Of a stretch of 64,000 nt of DNA, positions 14,101 to 44,222 are shown piece after piece. This DNA comes from Larimichthys crocea (taxonomy: Eukaryota > Chordata > Actinopteri > Sciaenidae). The stretch spans positions 4,670,701-4,734,700 of the forward strand of contig NC_040016.1 of the NCBI RefSeq assembly GCF_000972845.2. The letters are read 5' to 3'. A program made the position numbers and the translations under genes. Under the pieces are notes generated by a model. That model did not search any database, was not told the DNA's origin, and worked only from the letters and a program-made list of their open reading frames with translations. The number at the start of each line of letters is the position of its first letter. The stretch's first letter is position 1.

Positions 14101-14850
14101 TTTGTTACCTCTTCAGGTAATAATGAAGTCAGGGACTGAAATAACAGAGAAACCAAATTCAGGCTGTTACATCCACGGTCTATTCCTGGAGGGGGCTCGC
14201 TGGGATAACGAAACAGGGCAAGTCACAGAGTCCAGGCCAAAGGAGCTCCACACAGAAATGGCTGTCATCTGGCTGATCCCCGAACCAAACCGAAAACCTC
14301 CAACCTCCGGGGTCTATGTCTGCCCCATCTACAAGACCCTCACACGTGCAGGTTAGTACACACAGTATATCACTATATTACTTATTATTATTATATTATT
14401 ATTATTTATTTATTTATTATTAGATTTGCTCAGCTTTGTGTATTAACCACCTTTCTCAGTAAGTCTTGGTGTTGAGCTACTCACTTCAGTGTTTGTGTGC
14501 ATCTCCTTTTAGCGGTTTTATTACTCACCCAAAATAGCCTCCAGTTAGTGTCCTGTTTCATGAAGCGTCTGAAAGTGCAGCTCTATATTTTCCACCCACA
14601 GCACGTACCAACACCTTATGCTGGCACGTTAGACTGCTCGGAAACACAGAGCATTGCTTGAAAAATACAAACAAATGTCACCATGTCACCAAACTACTCT
14701 CTCTCTCTCTCTGTGTGTGCTTCTGTAGGGACTCTGTCTACAACCGGGCATTCCACCAACTATGTGATGTCCGTGGAGCTGCCCACACATCAGAGTCAGA
14801 GACACTGGATCAAACGGGGAGTCGCCCTCATCTGTGCACTGGACTACTAA
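15..14850 (+). CDS. dnah1: Dynein axonemal heavy chain 1 (dnah1), 3' half, 38 exons
   Basis: This is the motor-domain half of an axonemal dynein heavy chain, the ATPase of an inner-arm dynein in motile cilia and sperm flagella. The 38 exons join in one open frame of 6317 nt, giving about 2104 residues and a TAA at 14848-14850. The order is AAA3, AAA4, coiled-coil stalk with microtubule-binding tip, AAA5, AAA6 and C-terminal domain. The end [11 protein letters not shown] and the motif [11 protein letters not shown] match my memory of vertebrate DNAH1 better than other heavy chains. The family is about 4300 residues long, so the 5' half (tail, AAA1, AAA2) lies left of the window. The first visible exon is completed by one base from an upstream exon. 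All introns are GT-AG except three GC-AG introns after 4312, 9025 and 13191. A poly(A) signal lies about 100 nt past the stop. DNAH1 rather than a paralogue is likely but was judged by eye. Confidence 0.93.
2380..4312 (+). CDS. dnah1: dnah1 exons 8-12: AAA4 and start of stalk
   Basis: The exons are 2380-2576, 2967-3102, 3361-3569, 3715-3886 and 4121-4312. Exon 8 holds the AAA4 P-loop [16 protein letters not shown], in which arginine stands in the usual lysine position, as is normal for dynein AAA4. The exon 9 product continues with [14 protein letters not shown] and the segment ending FLFVDTQ. Exon 11 includes [15 protein letters not shown]. Exon 12 leads into the stalk with [15 protein letters not shown] and ends in RMKSGLDK. 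The intron after exon 12 starts with GC (AG|GCAAGG). The next GT, 11 nt further on, would break the frame, so the GC donor is preferred. Confidence 0.91.
3892..3914 (+). repeat. dnah1: (GT)n just after the dnah1 exon 11 donor
   Basis: A GT run of about 11 units begins six bases after the donor GTGAGGC of intron 11. It supplies many overlapping GT dinucleotides right behind the authentic donor. Confidence 0.85.
4410..5730 (+). CDS. dnah1: dnah1 exons 13-17: coiled-coil stalk and microtubule-binding tip
   Basis: The exons are 4410-4520, 4629-4814, 4915-5106, 5278-5445 and 5539-5730. The product starts as a heptad-rich helix ([20 protein letters not shown]), reaches the microtubule-binding region around [20 protein letters not shown] and [19 protein letters not shown], and returns as the second helix ([19 protein letters not shown]). 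The stalk couples ATP hydrolysis in the ring to tubulin binding. Every exon here is a multiple of three in phase 0-0, so skipping any one would keep the frame but alter stalk length. Confidence 0.91.
6093..9277 (+). CDS. dnah1: dnah1 exons 18-27: AAA5 and the AAA5/AAA6 region
   Basis: The exons are 6093-6224, 6454-6579, 6665-6784, 7110-7259, 7366-7526, 7838-8063, 8232-8427, 8568-8719, 8829-9025 and 9133-9277. Landmarks are [71 protein letters not shown] and [20 protein letters not shown]. Exon 23 encodes an acidic helical stretch ([20 protein letters not shown]) near the AAA5/AAA6 boundary. The intron after 9025 starts AG|GCATGT. The nearby GT at 9030 adds 4 nt and breaks the frame. The intron between exons 22 and 23 carries a degenerate mobile element on the opposite strand. 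Confidence 0.9.
7580..7772 (-). mobile_element. Truncated reverse copy of the same MITE-like family, in a dnah1 intron
   Basis: Read on the reverse strand the segment has GCATAGGATTTTGTAGCATC, then TTCTGGGCTACTGTAGAAAC and AACATGGCAGACTCTGTGG. These align with 22806-23062. The copy lacks the far end after GGAAGAGGAC. It fills most of the intron between exons 22 and 23, ending about 65 nt before the acceptor. Confidence 0.6.
9357..14850 (+). CDS. dnah1: dnah1 exons 28-38: AAA6 and C-terminal domain
   Basis: The exons are 9357-9515, 10113-10244, 10375-10545, 10659-10838, 11165-11341, 11940-12110, 12321-12451, 13047-13191, 13722-13928, 14117-14351 and 14729-14850. Landmarks are [90 protein letters not shown] and [20 protein letters not shown]. 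The protein ends in [16 protein letters not shown]. These are the most conserved parts of the dynein heavy chain C-terminus. The intron after 13191 is GC-AG with a strong donor (AG|GCAAGT). Confidence 0.93.
14378..14421 (+). repeat. AT-rich (TTA)n / (TTTA)n low-complexity tract in the last dnah1 intron
   Basis: Mixed TTA and TTTA units over about 44 nt. Confidence 0.85.
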
Positions 14851-14952
14851 ATACAGACACACACTTTTTCCAGTGCAGTTGTATCTTTGCTTTCAGGCCA
14901 CACAGACACTTTCTTTGTGAGCTCATTGAAACTCTTCACTACTCTGTGTATA

Positions 14953-14958
14953 AATAAA
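14953..14958 (+). terminator. dnah1: dnah1 poly(A) signal AATAAA
   Basis: A canonical AATAAA lies about 100 nt after the dnah1 stop codon and is the first such hexamer downstream. It implies a very short 3' UTR. The cleavage site itself cannot be read. Confidence 0.6.
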
Positions 14959-14959
14959 C

Positions 14960-27311
<12,352 letters not shown>

Positions 27312-27920
27312 GACGACAGAGGACTGTTAGTGGAAATCCAGGCAGAGCTGCCAGTGATGAAGAAAAGCAGCTCAGAAGAGAGAGGAAAAGCTGATTTATG
27401 CAGAAGAGGATCATTTAGAGACCAGCTCAGGACTCTTGAGAGACTGGATGTTGAGGAAATGTTCTTTGAAATAAAGGGACAACATAGGAACAAAGTCAGA
27501 GCTGGACATTTATGAGACATATCAAGACCTGTTTCTCTTGTCAGTGGTATAAATCAACTGTGCTCTGCTCACTGTGGGCCTCATCTGTTTTTAATTATTT
27601 TTACGTATGTATGTAATATTTAGATGTTGCCTGTTTGTTAGAGTGTCTGTGTGCAGACATGAAGTATTTGTAATGATCATGTTTTGTGTATTTGAATGCT
27701 TGGTTACCTATTTGAGGTCTCCTTTGTAACTATGCACTAGTGTGCAAATCACACACGCAGACAGACGAACCAACTGTGGACAGACTGTGAAACTAGAACA
27801 CTCACCATTACCTGAGTCGTCTTAATGTTGTCTGTCTCTTGCTTTCAGGAATTAAAGCAAAGTCTGACACTGACTGTCTTGTTTATATGGACCCAAGAGA
27901 GTATTTTACACTGGAGCAAC

Positions 27921-27926
27921 AATAAA
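27921..27926 (+). terminator. mapkapk3: mapkapk3 candidate poly(A) signal
   Basis: AATAAA about 610 nt after the stop codon. A second AATAAA lies at 28559-28564, so the 3' UTR could end at either site. Confidence 0.5.
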
Positions 27927-28070
27927 ATGGCCTCACGTGAGCTACCAAGAGGCAATTTGATCAGCACTCTGTTTCCTGTCAGCATGAGGACAGAGAGCTT
28001 TATGTAAGCAGTGGTGGGGTAATGGCTGATTGTGCTACATGGATGAGTTGTGACACTTCTTGACACATGT

Positions 28071-28072
<2 letters not shown>

Positions 28073-28107
<35 letters not shown>
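28073..28107 (+). repeat. (GT)n microsatellite with TATATA tail
   Basis: About 14 GT units run into TATATATG, downstream of the first mapkapk3 poly(A) signal. Confidence 0.9.
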
Positions 28108-28108
<1 letters not shown>

Positions 28109-28569
28109 GGGGTTGGGTAATAGTACAGTTCCAGTTTAATAGTGGCCTCAGTTTAACTTCATATTAAAACATAAGCAGGACGAGTACAGCCTTTAATGTC
28201 ATTTTTTTGGGCAATACTTTAAAGTATTGTTTTTGTAATCATGCCTTTCAGGCTTTGTCAAGCTGCTATCAATAGCACCAGTGGAGTGGTTATTTGGGAC
28301 GCAGCCATTTGACTTAGTGTTCGACTGGAAAAGGTCAACATTACAGTATTATGTTTAGATTATATGTTAAGTACCTTTCCCCCACTTCCATCACATGGTG
28401 CCTCTGCAGTATTTAGGGGATAGGTTAGGGGATGCTAATCATAAGAACTACTTGGCTTCCCTGCTGTCAATATGGGACGTCAGATGTGGTCCAAATAGAG
28501 CATGACCTCTTAGCTGTTGTTTGGTGCTCTGTGTCTTTGAGGGAAGAAAAGTTCTCAGAATAAACAATA

Positions 28570-31151
28570 AGAATCAGACGGAAAGTTTTTGTGAGTGGAA
28601 TTTTACAGCATGTTGCAAATGACATGTTTCCTCATTGGTTGGAAGCGGTGAGCATTTCCCCTTTGTTAGTCAGTAATTTTGTTATTGTGCGTCATAATTA
28701 CATCATGTATCAGTAGTGCATGATATGATGTTGACACAACAGTGTCTGGCACACTTCATGTGTTATTCAGTGGGAGTTGCTGATCCTCTTCCTCCAGAGG
28801 TTTACAAACACCAGAGACCGTCGAAAGCGAATGCAGCAGTCAGGTCAGGGGTCACTTTGTTCATCACTGTCCACAAGATTTTTAAAATTCTTTTGGGAGT
28901 TAGATTGATTCATAAAACTGTGATGCTTCAGAACAAGTCCCAGCCTGTGGAGTAGACCAGTATTAATTCATTATGTCTACTGTTGTAATATGGGCAGTGT
29001 CCCCTTCTTTACCTGTGCTATGAAAGCAGCAGTAGTCATTCATGCCAGGCGTGTAGAGCAGAATAACATCTGTATATTGATCATTACATAGTCATAAGAG
29101 GATACATTTAATTCATCATTGTATTTATGGAAGATGAAGTGAAACTCTAAGGTGGAGGCCCCATCTAAAGTCATGGTAGCTACTACCACACACCAAATTA
29201 AGTTTTATGCTGCACAGACCTGCCGTGTCTTATCTCCTGTTAGCCTCTGTGATAGAGCACAGTCCGACAGGTCCAGCTTGTGTGTGACACAATAAGAATG
29301 CGGGGTGTGTTGCCTGAGGCTTGGGCGTGAGGGATGGACAGTGGTGTGGGGGCTTAGATCACTTTGGCCTTTATGAAAGAATGTGTTTAAGGTCAGTTGA
29401 GAGACATCTGACCTTCATGTGTTTCTTCCCCTCACTGTCATGCTCTGTCCTTGTCTGAGCCTTGTGAAGCTCCACTGGGCTCCTTTCCAGATGTGTCATG
29501 GCCTTCATGGTGCATAGGCCTCAAATAATTCCCTGATTTCTTTCTTTTCTCTATCTTCTGTGTGTCTGCGTGTGATTGTCTCCTTAATCCACAGATGTTA
29601 CAGACCTTGTGCTTGACAATTAGCGTCATCTTTATCACAGGCTACTGATAAGGGTATAATCACTGCCACTGAAATAGCCTTATGTCAAGAGTGTCTGTGC
29701 TTCCTGGCCACCAAATTTACATGATTTCATAGTGTTGTACTCTTAGGGTAAGATGGCAAATGATCTGAAATCTGTGATATATAGATTCAAATTGAATACT
29801 TTAGTCCACAACCTACATCCACCATTAACTTGTTCATGTTTTGTGCTTGGCAACTTTATATCGATGGAGTGAGGTCCTTTTTGCTAATAAAAGGAAAATA
29901 CATTTGACAGTAACAGATTAACTGAGCACAAAAACGTGAGCCATGAAACAATGTATCTCATTCACACAGGTCTCCATCGCTAATGCCAGGGACGTGCACA
30001 GACATTTTTGGGGAGGACTAATGCTCTAAAATGACCCTAACTCTGCCACGTATATGTTAACCAACTAGCAAAAGCATACGTGGAGTTTTTATTCACAGGG
30101 CGTCCCATTAATTATACATTTGTCCTTAATCATTTCCACAACTTCTGAAGATTTACCCAGTGTTGGCTACATTACGGCTCTCTCAGTGGAGGACTCTGTG
30201 TCCTGTGGAGGAATACCTGTCAGAGAGTAATAAAGGTTTGGTTGATACGGTGATTTAATTTGGTATTATTTTAGCTATTATAGGATACTCATATTTATAA
30301 AACAATTATCGTTATTAGTTCTTCCTCCAGAGGGGTGGCTGTTGCTCAAGCAGCTTTAGCCCGGCCTTGTACACGTCCTTGCACGTCTGTCTCTACGTGC
30401 AGATTTATGCTTTGGTCAACTGGAATTGGTACATTGTGTCACACCTTGATCACAAACAGGGAATCACTGTTGAACATTACAGTAATGAGGTACACAAGCA
30501 TAAAGTCACTTTGTACTGTTGAACAATTGTTTATATTTGTAATTTGCTTTCAGTTTGATATTACAGAGCCTCTGCTTTGTTTATTTAGGCTGAAAAATGG
30601 CTGATGTATTAATAGTGGCAGTTCAAAGAAGGGTAATGCGGGAACTGCAGAAAAACAAGTTCTGCAAGTTAGCCTGGAAAAGAAAAGAAAATGTCTGAAG
30701 TCTTCCTGTTAGTGTAAGCTTTGCATAGCAACATTCACCAAGATGTTATTGTCTGACATTTGTATGCTGAATAATGATGAATGTACGGTTATCCTGTCTG
30801 TGTAGTGCAGCTGCATGACTGTGTTGGTATGCTCCTTTATAGAAGTGCATGTAGTACCCTAAATGTAACTATGGAGAACGTGATCCAACCCAACACCCTA
30901 ATCCGGGCTGCTGGGGACATATATCAGCTGTCAAAGGATGGGTGGGGTGTATGAGAGTGTGGGAGGGTGCAGGGTGCAGGTAGGCTGTTACCTCGCTCCA
31001 TCCAGTTTTGGAAAAAGCCTCCCTGAGGTCCCACACGCACACAGTGGGTGTGTGCAGACACTCAGCATCAGTGTAATAGACGCTCGGCAGGCTGCTACTG
31101 GACGCACGTACGCACCGCAAGCCGCTGCGCTCCATCAGACAGACGCCCACG
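28570..31151. other. mapkapk3-pfkfb4 intergenic region
   Basis: About 2.6 kb without a recognised gene. The right end (about 31000-31150) has more CG dinucleotides and GC content than the rest and leads into the proposed alternative first exon of pfkfb4. One stretch near 29987 (CAGGGACGTGCACAGACATT) resembles a transposon end, but no partner end was found. Nothing else was recognised. Confidence 0.45.
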
Positions 31152-31203
31152 ATGAGAGGCTGCTCCAGCCGAACCAAGCTCACACAGAACCAGGGCCGAG
31201 CGG
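31152..31203 (+). CDS. pfkfb4: Probable alternative first coding exon of pfkfb4
   Basis: The short open frame MRGCSSRTKLTQNQGRA starts in a good context (ACGATGA, A at -3) and ends in phase 1 at a strong donor (G|GTAAGA). The main first exon also ends in phase 1, so this exon would join exon 2 in frame and give a shorter N-terminus before [11 protein letters not shown]. It shares the string LTQN with the main exon (PRELTQNPLKKIW). The region around it is CG-enriched. No transcript evidence is available, so this is inference. If correct, it would be driven by its own promoter about 3.8 kb upstream of the main one. Confidence 0.5.
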
Positions 31204-31633
31204 GTAAGACACGTCGCTTTGGAGTCTTTAGTGGACTTGTAGAAGTTTAAAATTGTACATCTTTAAGCTGAGGACGGAGAGTGTCGGGGAGCGAGGGGGC
31301 ATGGCGAGCAGGACAAGACGTAAACAAGAGTCGGTGTGTTGGCGCTGTCACCGAGACCTTTCCCCTACATAACAGCTACAGGCGACAATCCTATTTATTT
31401 ATTTTTTATAGTAGCCAGGCTCGTTTGCAGCTGTGATCAAACACAGAGGATGAAGAGGCAGGCTGATGTTTTTTGGGGGGGCTGCTGCCGAAATCTAGAC
31501 ACGATATGAGCGCTTCGTGCAGACTGAAGCTGATCTTCCTGCTTCGTTAAATCATGCTTATTGTTGTGATTTCCCGCACAGAGATCAGGATGCACAGGCT
31601 GAGAGCTTTACTGTCTGTCTGTTGTGTTTATTA

Positions 31634-31658
31634 TGATTGTTGTTGTTGTTGTTGTTGC
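31634..31658 (+). repeat. (TTG)n trinucleotide repeat
   Basis: About eight TTG units lie between the two pfkfb4 first exons. Confidence 0.85.
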
Positions 31659-33737
31659 TCATGCTTCGATATGCATTATAACACCGAAGTCACTGGCTCA
31701 TGAGAGGAAAAGCTGTCTGTCAATGTGGTGAATGCTGCTTTACTGCCCACTGTAATGTTAACATACTATATTGGGAAATGGCTTGTCCAGTTTATTACAG
31801 GCTAAAGACTGTTAGCTGCAATCAGAGCATGGCAGCTGCTGTGAGGAGGAGGAGGAGCACGGATCTGTTTCCTGTTCATGCCTCAGTCTACGGCATGCAA
31901 GACAGTTAACAGATTTCATACAGGGCAAATAACTGTGACTGCTGTTTCCACATCCAAACTTTATGCAGATAAGATAAGCTCCTTTAAATAGCCCACCACA
32001 TAATACATGTCGCCTAGACAACTTTTCCACTGTGTGCCACCGTCTGTGTGGATTTCTTTAAAACTCTACCCTGCAGTGTGTTTATATTACCCAAATGAAA
32101 AGCTAAATATGTGCATATATATCCCCAGTATGAGTTAATGTGCCATTTATTTGTGCACCTGATGAACCTGACATATATTATAGTCTACTAGCAGTCAGGG
32201 AATTTGAGCTATTTAATTAGGAACCCTCCATCTCAGCATATTTAGGTCACAGACCCTGTTACTCCGCTGCCAAGTTTGACTCTAAAGCTGAATATAATCA
32301 GTGCATCAGATGAGTCCATAAGGAACACATAAACAGATGAACAGATAGGCCTGCTAACCTGTATGTGTAGTGACTTGGACACACCTGTGCAGTGTAATTC
32401 AATCGCTTCTGCAAAAAGTCCTGTCTTTGTAAAGTCGGTTTTTGTTGACACTATGTTAGTATTGTGCGGATTTATCTCTACGGTAGTTTCTTAGGCCATT
32501 GTGATGGTAGAGGAGTTTGCTTTAATTTGAAAGGTGCTTTGTTCGCCTGAGATGGACAGAACATTAGGAACACATTTAAGCCTCTGGCACCTTGTCCCCA
32601 ACAAAATCTGAACATTGTAAGCATGCCATCTATAGAAAGTCCAGCAGGGCTAGTTTGGTTGCACTGCAGCTGTTTGTTGTACATCTGTAAGCTTCTAAAG
32701 TGGCCTGGGTCAAGAGAGAGAGAGAGGTAGAGTAACACTGCCATCTCATGGACATGCTCATGTTAAGTTTAAGTGTAAGAACTTGGCAAATAAAATACCC
32801 TCATTGAGAATTAGAAATAAAACATGTAAGATATGTATATCTGTCAAAACCTGGAGTACCAAGGCATAGTGTAGTGATAGCATTATTGCCACAACAGTCT
32901 CTTTCACTGAAGATATTTTGACTTTGTCATAGAAGGAAAAGCATATCATCATTCATGTTACTATTTAGACCTGTGCTCTTCCTTCTGTGACATGACGAAA
33001 TGTCTTACACATAAAACACCTGTTGTTGGTTCATTTTAGAATAGGCAGACATAAGAAAGAGTTCACTTATGAGGACAGAGGATAGGATGACACAGGGCTT
33101 TTCCAATCTGCACTGACTCTCGAATGATTTTAATTATAATGTGCTGCTCCTGGCTGACTCTAGCATTCTTGAATTGACAATAACCCTGAGTGGTTATCTC
33201 TAATTTTGTAGGTTAATGTTAAATTTCATAATAATAGTCCTGTGAAATAGGCAAATGTATCCCAGGGTCAAGTCTTAAAGCAACCACCTTGCTACACAAT
33301 GCAATATTTAAGCAATACTAATAGACCGCTGCTTACACTGAAGTTGGGTGAAACTGTGCTGGACAGTATGTGAGGTCGCTGAACTCAGGGTAAAAAAATA
33401 AGAACACTTATAGTGGAATTTGATGCAGTTTAGCAAGTTGAGCAAGAAAGTGTTGTTTGTGAAGTTTCAGGCAAATACAACAAGTAAAACCACCCATGTG
33501 TGTGTGGACCACTGGGCCTTTTTTAGCATTTCTTTGCTGTTTTTTCAGAATTTTAGTTATATTGTTTTTAAATGATGATAATGTTGGGGTTATGTTTAAG
33601 GCTACACTAATGGAACACTAATGAAGTCTAAAACGCCAGCTTAGATAGATCTCTCTCTCTCTCTGCGTGCATGCCCTGTGGAAAGACTAAAATAAAATGC
33701 ATGTTTACCTTCACTCTTAAAACAAATCTATATTTTT

Positions 33738-34000
33738 ATATCCATCCATTATCTGTAACCGCTTATCTGCTTATCCTGGGGCTGGAGCCTATCCCAGCTG
33801 ACTTTGGGCGAGATACACCCTGGACAAGTCTTCAGCTCATCACAGGGCAACAACCATTCAAGGCCAATTTAGAGTCACTGGTTAACCTGTTAAGTGCATG
33901 TCTTTGGACTGTGGGAGGAAGCCAGAGTACCTGAAGAGAACTCATGCAAATGCGGGGAGAACATGCAAGCTCCACACAGAGGTTCAAACCAGGAACCTAT
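33738..34000 (+). mobile_element. Common fish dispersed repeat (CCATCCGTTATCTGTAACC family), copy 2
   Basis: A longer copy of the element at 25755, with ATCCATCCATTATCTGTAAC, TATCCCAGCTGACTTTGGGC and TACACCCTGGACAAGTC. It continues into the 3' part with GTCTTTGGACTGTGGGAGGA and GGGGAGAACATGCAAGCTCC. It lies between the two pfkfb4 first exons. Confidence 0.75.
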
Positions 34001-34261
34001 AATAACCAAAATTTTTATATAACAATGCAAAATGACTAGATGCAATGTAGGAGGGATTGCTCTTTGTGACAAATCTATCGTCTTAGTGTCTTTGTTAGAC
34101 TGGAGGCTAACCAACCAAAGTTAGCTACAAGCTGTGGAGCATTTAGCAGTTAAAGTGCCAGATATTTCCCTCTGGGGTTGGTAGAGACCAAACCTGAGCT
34201 AAAAGGTGGCCAACATGGCTCCAAATCATTGCTAATAAAAAGTAATTGTTAAATGTTAAAG

Positions 34262-34457
34262 CAGGGGTCAGGAACCTTTTTGGCTGAGAGAGCCATGAAA
34301 GCCACATATTTCAAAATGTATTTCCGTGAGAGCCATATAATATTTTTTAACACCGAATACAAATAAACGCGTGCTTTCTTTCTCCCCTGTCTGCGAGCCA
34401 GATGCAGTCATCAAAACAGCCACATCTGGCTCACGAGCCATAGGTTGCCGACCCCTG
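34262..34457 (+). mobile_element. hAT-type MITE with target-site duplication
   Basis: A 196-bp element starts CAGGGGTCAGGAACC and ends GGTTGCCGACCCCTG, imperfect terminal inverted repeats of about 15 bp that differ at a few positions. It is flanked by TGTTAAAG (34254-34261) and CGTTAAAG (34458-34465), an 8-bp target duplication with one mismatch. An 8-bp duplication and CAGGGGTC-type ends are hallmarks of hAT elements. The interior holds two copies of the phrase GAGAGCCAT and no coding capacity. Confidence 0.85.
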
Positions 34458-34689
34458 CGTTAAAGAAATGGACCAAATCAATCTCCTAGAAAGTTTGGCA
34501 ACTAGACAGCAGACCTTTTTCAAAGCAACATCTTGGCTTGTTGTAACTGGGAGTTTATGAAAGAAGTTGATTGTTTCCATGCAGCATCATTAATGTTATT
34601 AGTTACACCTGTTTCTTTCCTGCTGCCACAGAGACTCTAGCATAACATAACCCTGTACTATACCTGCCGTGTTGTAGCTGCAGCTCCAT

Positions 34690-34996
34690 GTTGGTGCGTT
34701 ATGACGCCTCGTTATTTTACTTTTCCTGGCTCTGAAATATCCTTGCGCGCTTTTCCGGCTGTCCATTACTTACGGTTTAGCAGAAGATGCGCTGCGTCCA
34801 TACTGCGGTCATTACGGTCCGCACCACGTGACGGCAGCACACAGAGCGAGGCACCGGCAGACCGACCGACCGACCGGGTTATCTGTCCATCCTGCAGCGC
34901 GGCGCACGGATGAAACACCGGTCACCTTCAGAGCAGCATCACGGGAAAAGATCCCGTGTTCCCGCCGCGGCTGCCTCCACCTCACCGCAAGACGGA
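34690..34996 (+). promoter_or_regulatory. pfkfb4: CG-rich promoter / 5' UTR of pfkfb4 with a CACGTG box
   Basis: The sequence before the main first exon is clearly richer in CG than its surroundings (about 34740-35160). It contains CACGTG at 34825-34830, which is both an E-box and an RCGTG core of the type bound by HIF. Mammalian PFKFB4 is known to be hypoxia-inducible through HIF-1, so the box is a plausible response element, but one hexamer is weak evidence. An in-frame upstream ATG at 34910 is discussed in the findings. Confidence 0.5.
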
Positions 34997-42239
<7,243 letters not shown>

Positions 42240-42920
42240 CCGCCTGCTGTACACCCAGTGAGACTGCAGTCTCGTTCCTCACACTCCTCACCCTTTTTGA
42301 CGGACTCCTTCCTGTTGGTTGTTTCACTTTTGCCAGTCCGCACAGCTTGCTCACCGTGGTGACAGTCTGGGTGATGTGCCTCCTCCTTCTACTTAAGCAC
42401 CTCTGCCCCACACACACACACACACACACACCTCTGTAACACATGTCTTTTTGACTTGAGTGTTACAGACCTTCAGGATTTAAAGGAGTTCAACCTGAAC
42501 ACCTGAATATGTGTTTGGGCCTCAGTGTTCATATTTGAAAGCTATACTGTATATGTATAGGTATATTTTCAAGTAGTAATCATGTGATTTCACCAAATGA
42601 TCGTGTGACTTTCTGCTACATATTTAAAGTGTTGCTGTATTGTGCAATCATTGTTTTATGTGAAGGTGTCTACAGTGATAATGTGCAATTTGAAGGCTAC
42701 AAACCTACTTAGTATAAAGTTTAATATTTTAACTACAAGGCGATTCAATGAATGAATGGATGGATTGAGAAACTGTTTTCTATCTAAACAGTAACTCGGA
42801 CTTTCTATTGATGGCTTTCTTCAGCTGATGATTATTAATATACTACTATACACAGACCAATGAAATTAAAACACATAAAATGAAGTATTGACCTCAAAAT
42901 GTATGTCCCAGCTCCACTAT

Positions 42921-42926
42921 AATAAA
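42921..42926 (+). terminator. pfkfb4: pfkfb4 distal poly(A) signal
   Basis: AATAAA about 680 nt after the stop of terminal exon B. Confidence 0.55.
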
Positions 42927-42939
42927 GATGTTATTTTTA

Positions 42940-43690
42940 TAAACCAACCCGTCATTACCTCTCTACTGTGGGTAGGGCTGCACTAATGATTATTTTATTA
43001 GCATTTTCTTTTAAAGATGGTATCAATCATAAAATATTAAAATTGTACCAGTGTAATAATAAGGTTTGAAGATGGATGGAAACTACAAGACCCAGACTCT
43101 TGTGTCTCAGAATGAGGGACTGGTGAAGGCAGAACAAATAGATTCAAATGGTTGATCTAGGATGTGTCCAGGTGATCCATTACATGCATATCTCTCCATT
43201 TGGATCATTCAAATCTAGACGATAAAGCTCCTCTGAGCAGCTTAAATAAAACCCTTCTTCCCATTATTTCTTCAGTGCAGTTGAGCAATGGCAGCTGTAG
43301 CAGTACAAGCTTTGTGCAGACAGTCCGTGGGGAGTCACTGCATGCAGCAAATAAAAATGAATAAAAAAAAAAACTCATTTTGAAAATGCTGCTTTCTTCC
43401 CTGTGGACTGTATAATTCAATCATTTGGATGAAGTTGTAAATGTGAACAAATGCTGTTCAAACAAGTGGTTCACACACGTCTGCAGCATTAAGGTATTAC
43501 TTCCTCTTCCCCTCAGCTGAAATAACAGTAACTGTATATCATAATGTGGCCAAAGTGCTGACTAAAAACAACTTCTTTAGAAACAGATCCATTTATAGGC
43601 ACAGCAGCAGCAGCAGCAGCACTACTTGCTCACTGTGAATGACAAAGTATGAAAGTATTTAAGTAAGAACACCAAAAGGTATAAACAACA
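42940..43690. other. pfkfb4-arpc4 convergent intergenic region
   Basis: The two genes converge here, with about 770 bp between their poly(A) signals. The region contains a short repeat relic (42974-43020) and a (CAG)n run (about 43600-43620). No gene was recognised. Confidence 0.5.
42974..43020 (+). mobile_element. Terminal fragment of the CGATTAAT-rich dispersed repeat
   Basis: The sequence GGGCTGCACTAATGATTATT resembles the usual start of this family. Only about 45 bp are visible before similarity is lost, so it is a relic at best. Confidence 0.35.
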
Positions 43691-43694
43691 GAGT

Positions 43695-43700
43695 TTTATT
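43695..43700 (-). terminator. arpc4: arpc4 poly(A) signal
   Basis: TTTATT on the + strand reads AATAAA on the arpc4 strand, about 520 nt after the arpc4 stop codon. Confidence 0.55.
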
Positions 43701-44222
43701 ATCTTTCATTATTTTCATACATGGGCTTTGGTGGCTTGTTTACAGACAGCTCTCGCTCCATGTCCGTGATTTAAACGCCACATAGACTACTAGCCTCAAA
43801 CATGGGTTTCCTGAACAGAGACATTTTGGAGATAAATTTGAAACGACAGTGACAGAACATACAGACTCACATACACAAAATACAAAAACCTGGCCATTTT
43901 GATTTGCAACAAAAACAGTCTCAGTGCCCCTGTATTCATGGACATCAACTTGATTAATACTTTAAGGACCCGCCTTTGATTGGGGATTTGTTCTAAGTGG
44001 CTGAAAATGAAACTGGTAAATATTTCATTATATACAGTCATTGATATTCATGAGTACAGGGAAATACTCGAGACAGGCGCAAAAGGGTGTCATCGCCAGA
44101 TTGGTCATGTTCCTCTCATCTCCTCGCTGATTGGCTGTTTACTCCTTTAATTCTCCACTCCTGTGCTGATTGGCCCTTGCAGCGTTGTCCCACCTCTTGT
44201 GGTACCATGGACAATGCAGTCA

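Larger units (their letters stand above)
31204..34680. other. Region between the two pfkfb4 first exons
   Basis: About 3.5 kb, an intron if the upstream first exon is used. It contains a (TTG)n run (31634-31658), a dispersed repeat (33738-34000) and a hAT-type MITE (34262-34457). No coding exon was recognised. Confidence 0.5.

Noticed and set aside
29987..30120. Possible transposon end (CAGGGACGTGCACAGACATT)
   Set aside because: It resembles a hAT-type terminus, but no matching inverted end or target duplication was found.
43700..44222. arpc4 read-through into TTLL3 as in human
   Set aside because: No tubulin tyrosine ligase sequence lies downstream; the neighbour is pfkfb4 in convergent orientation.
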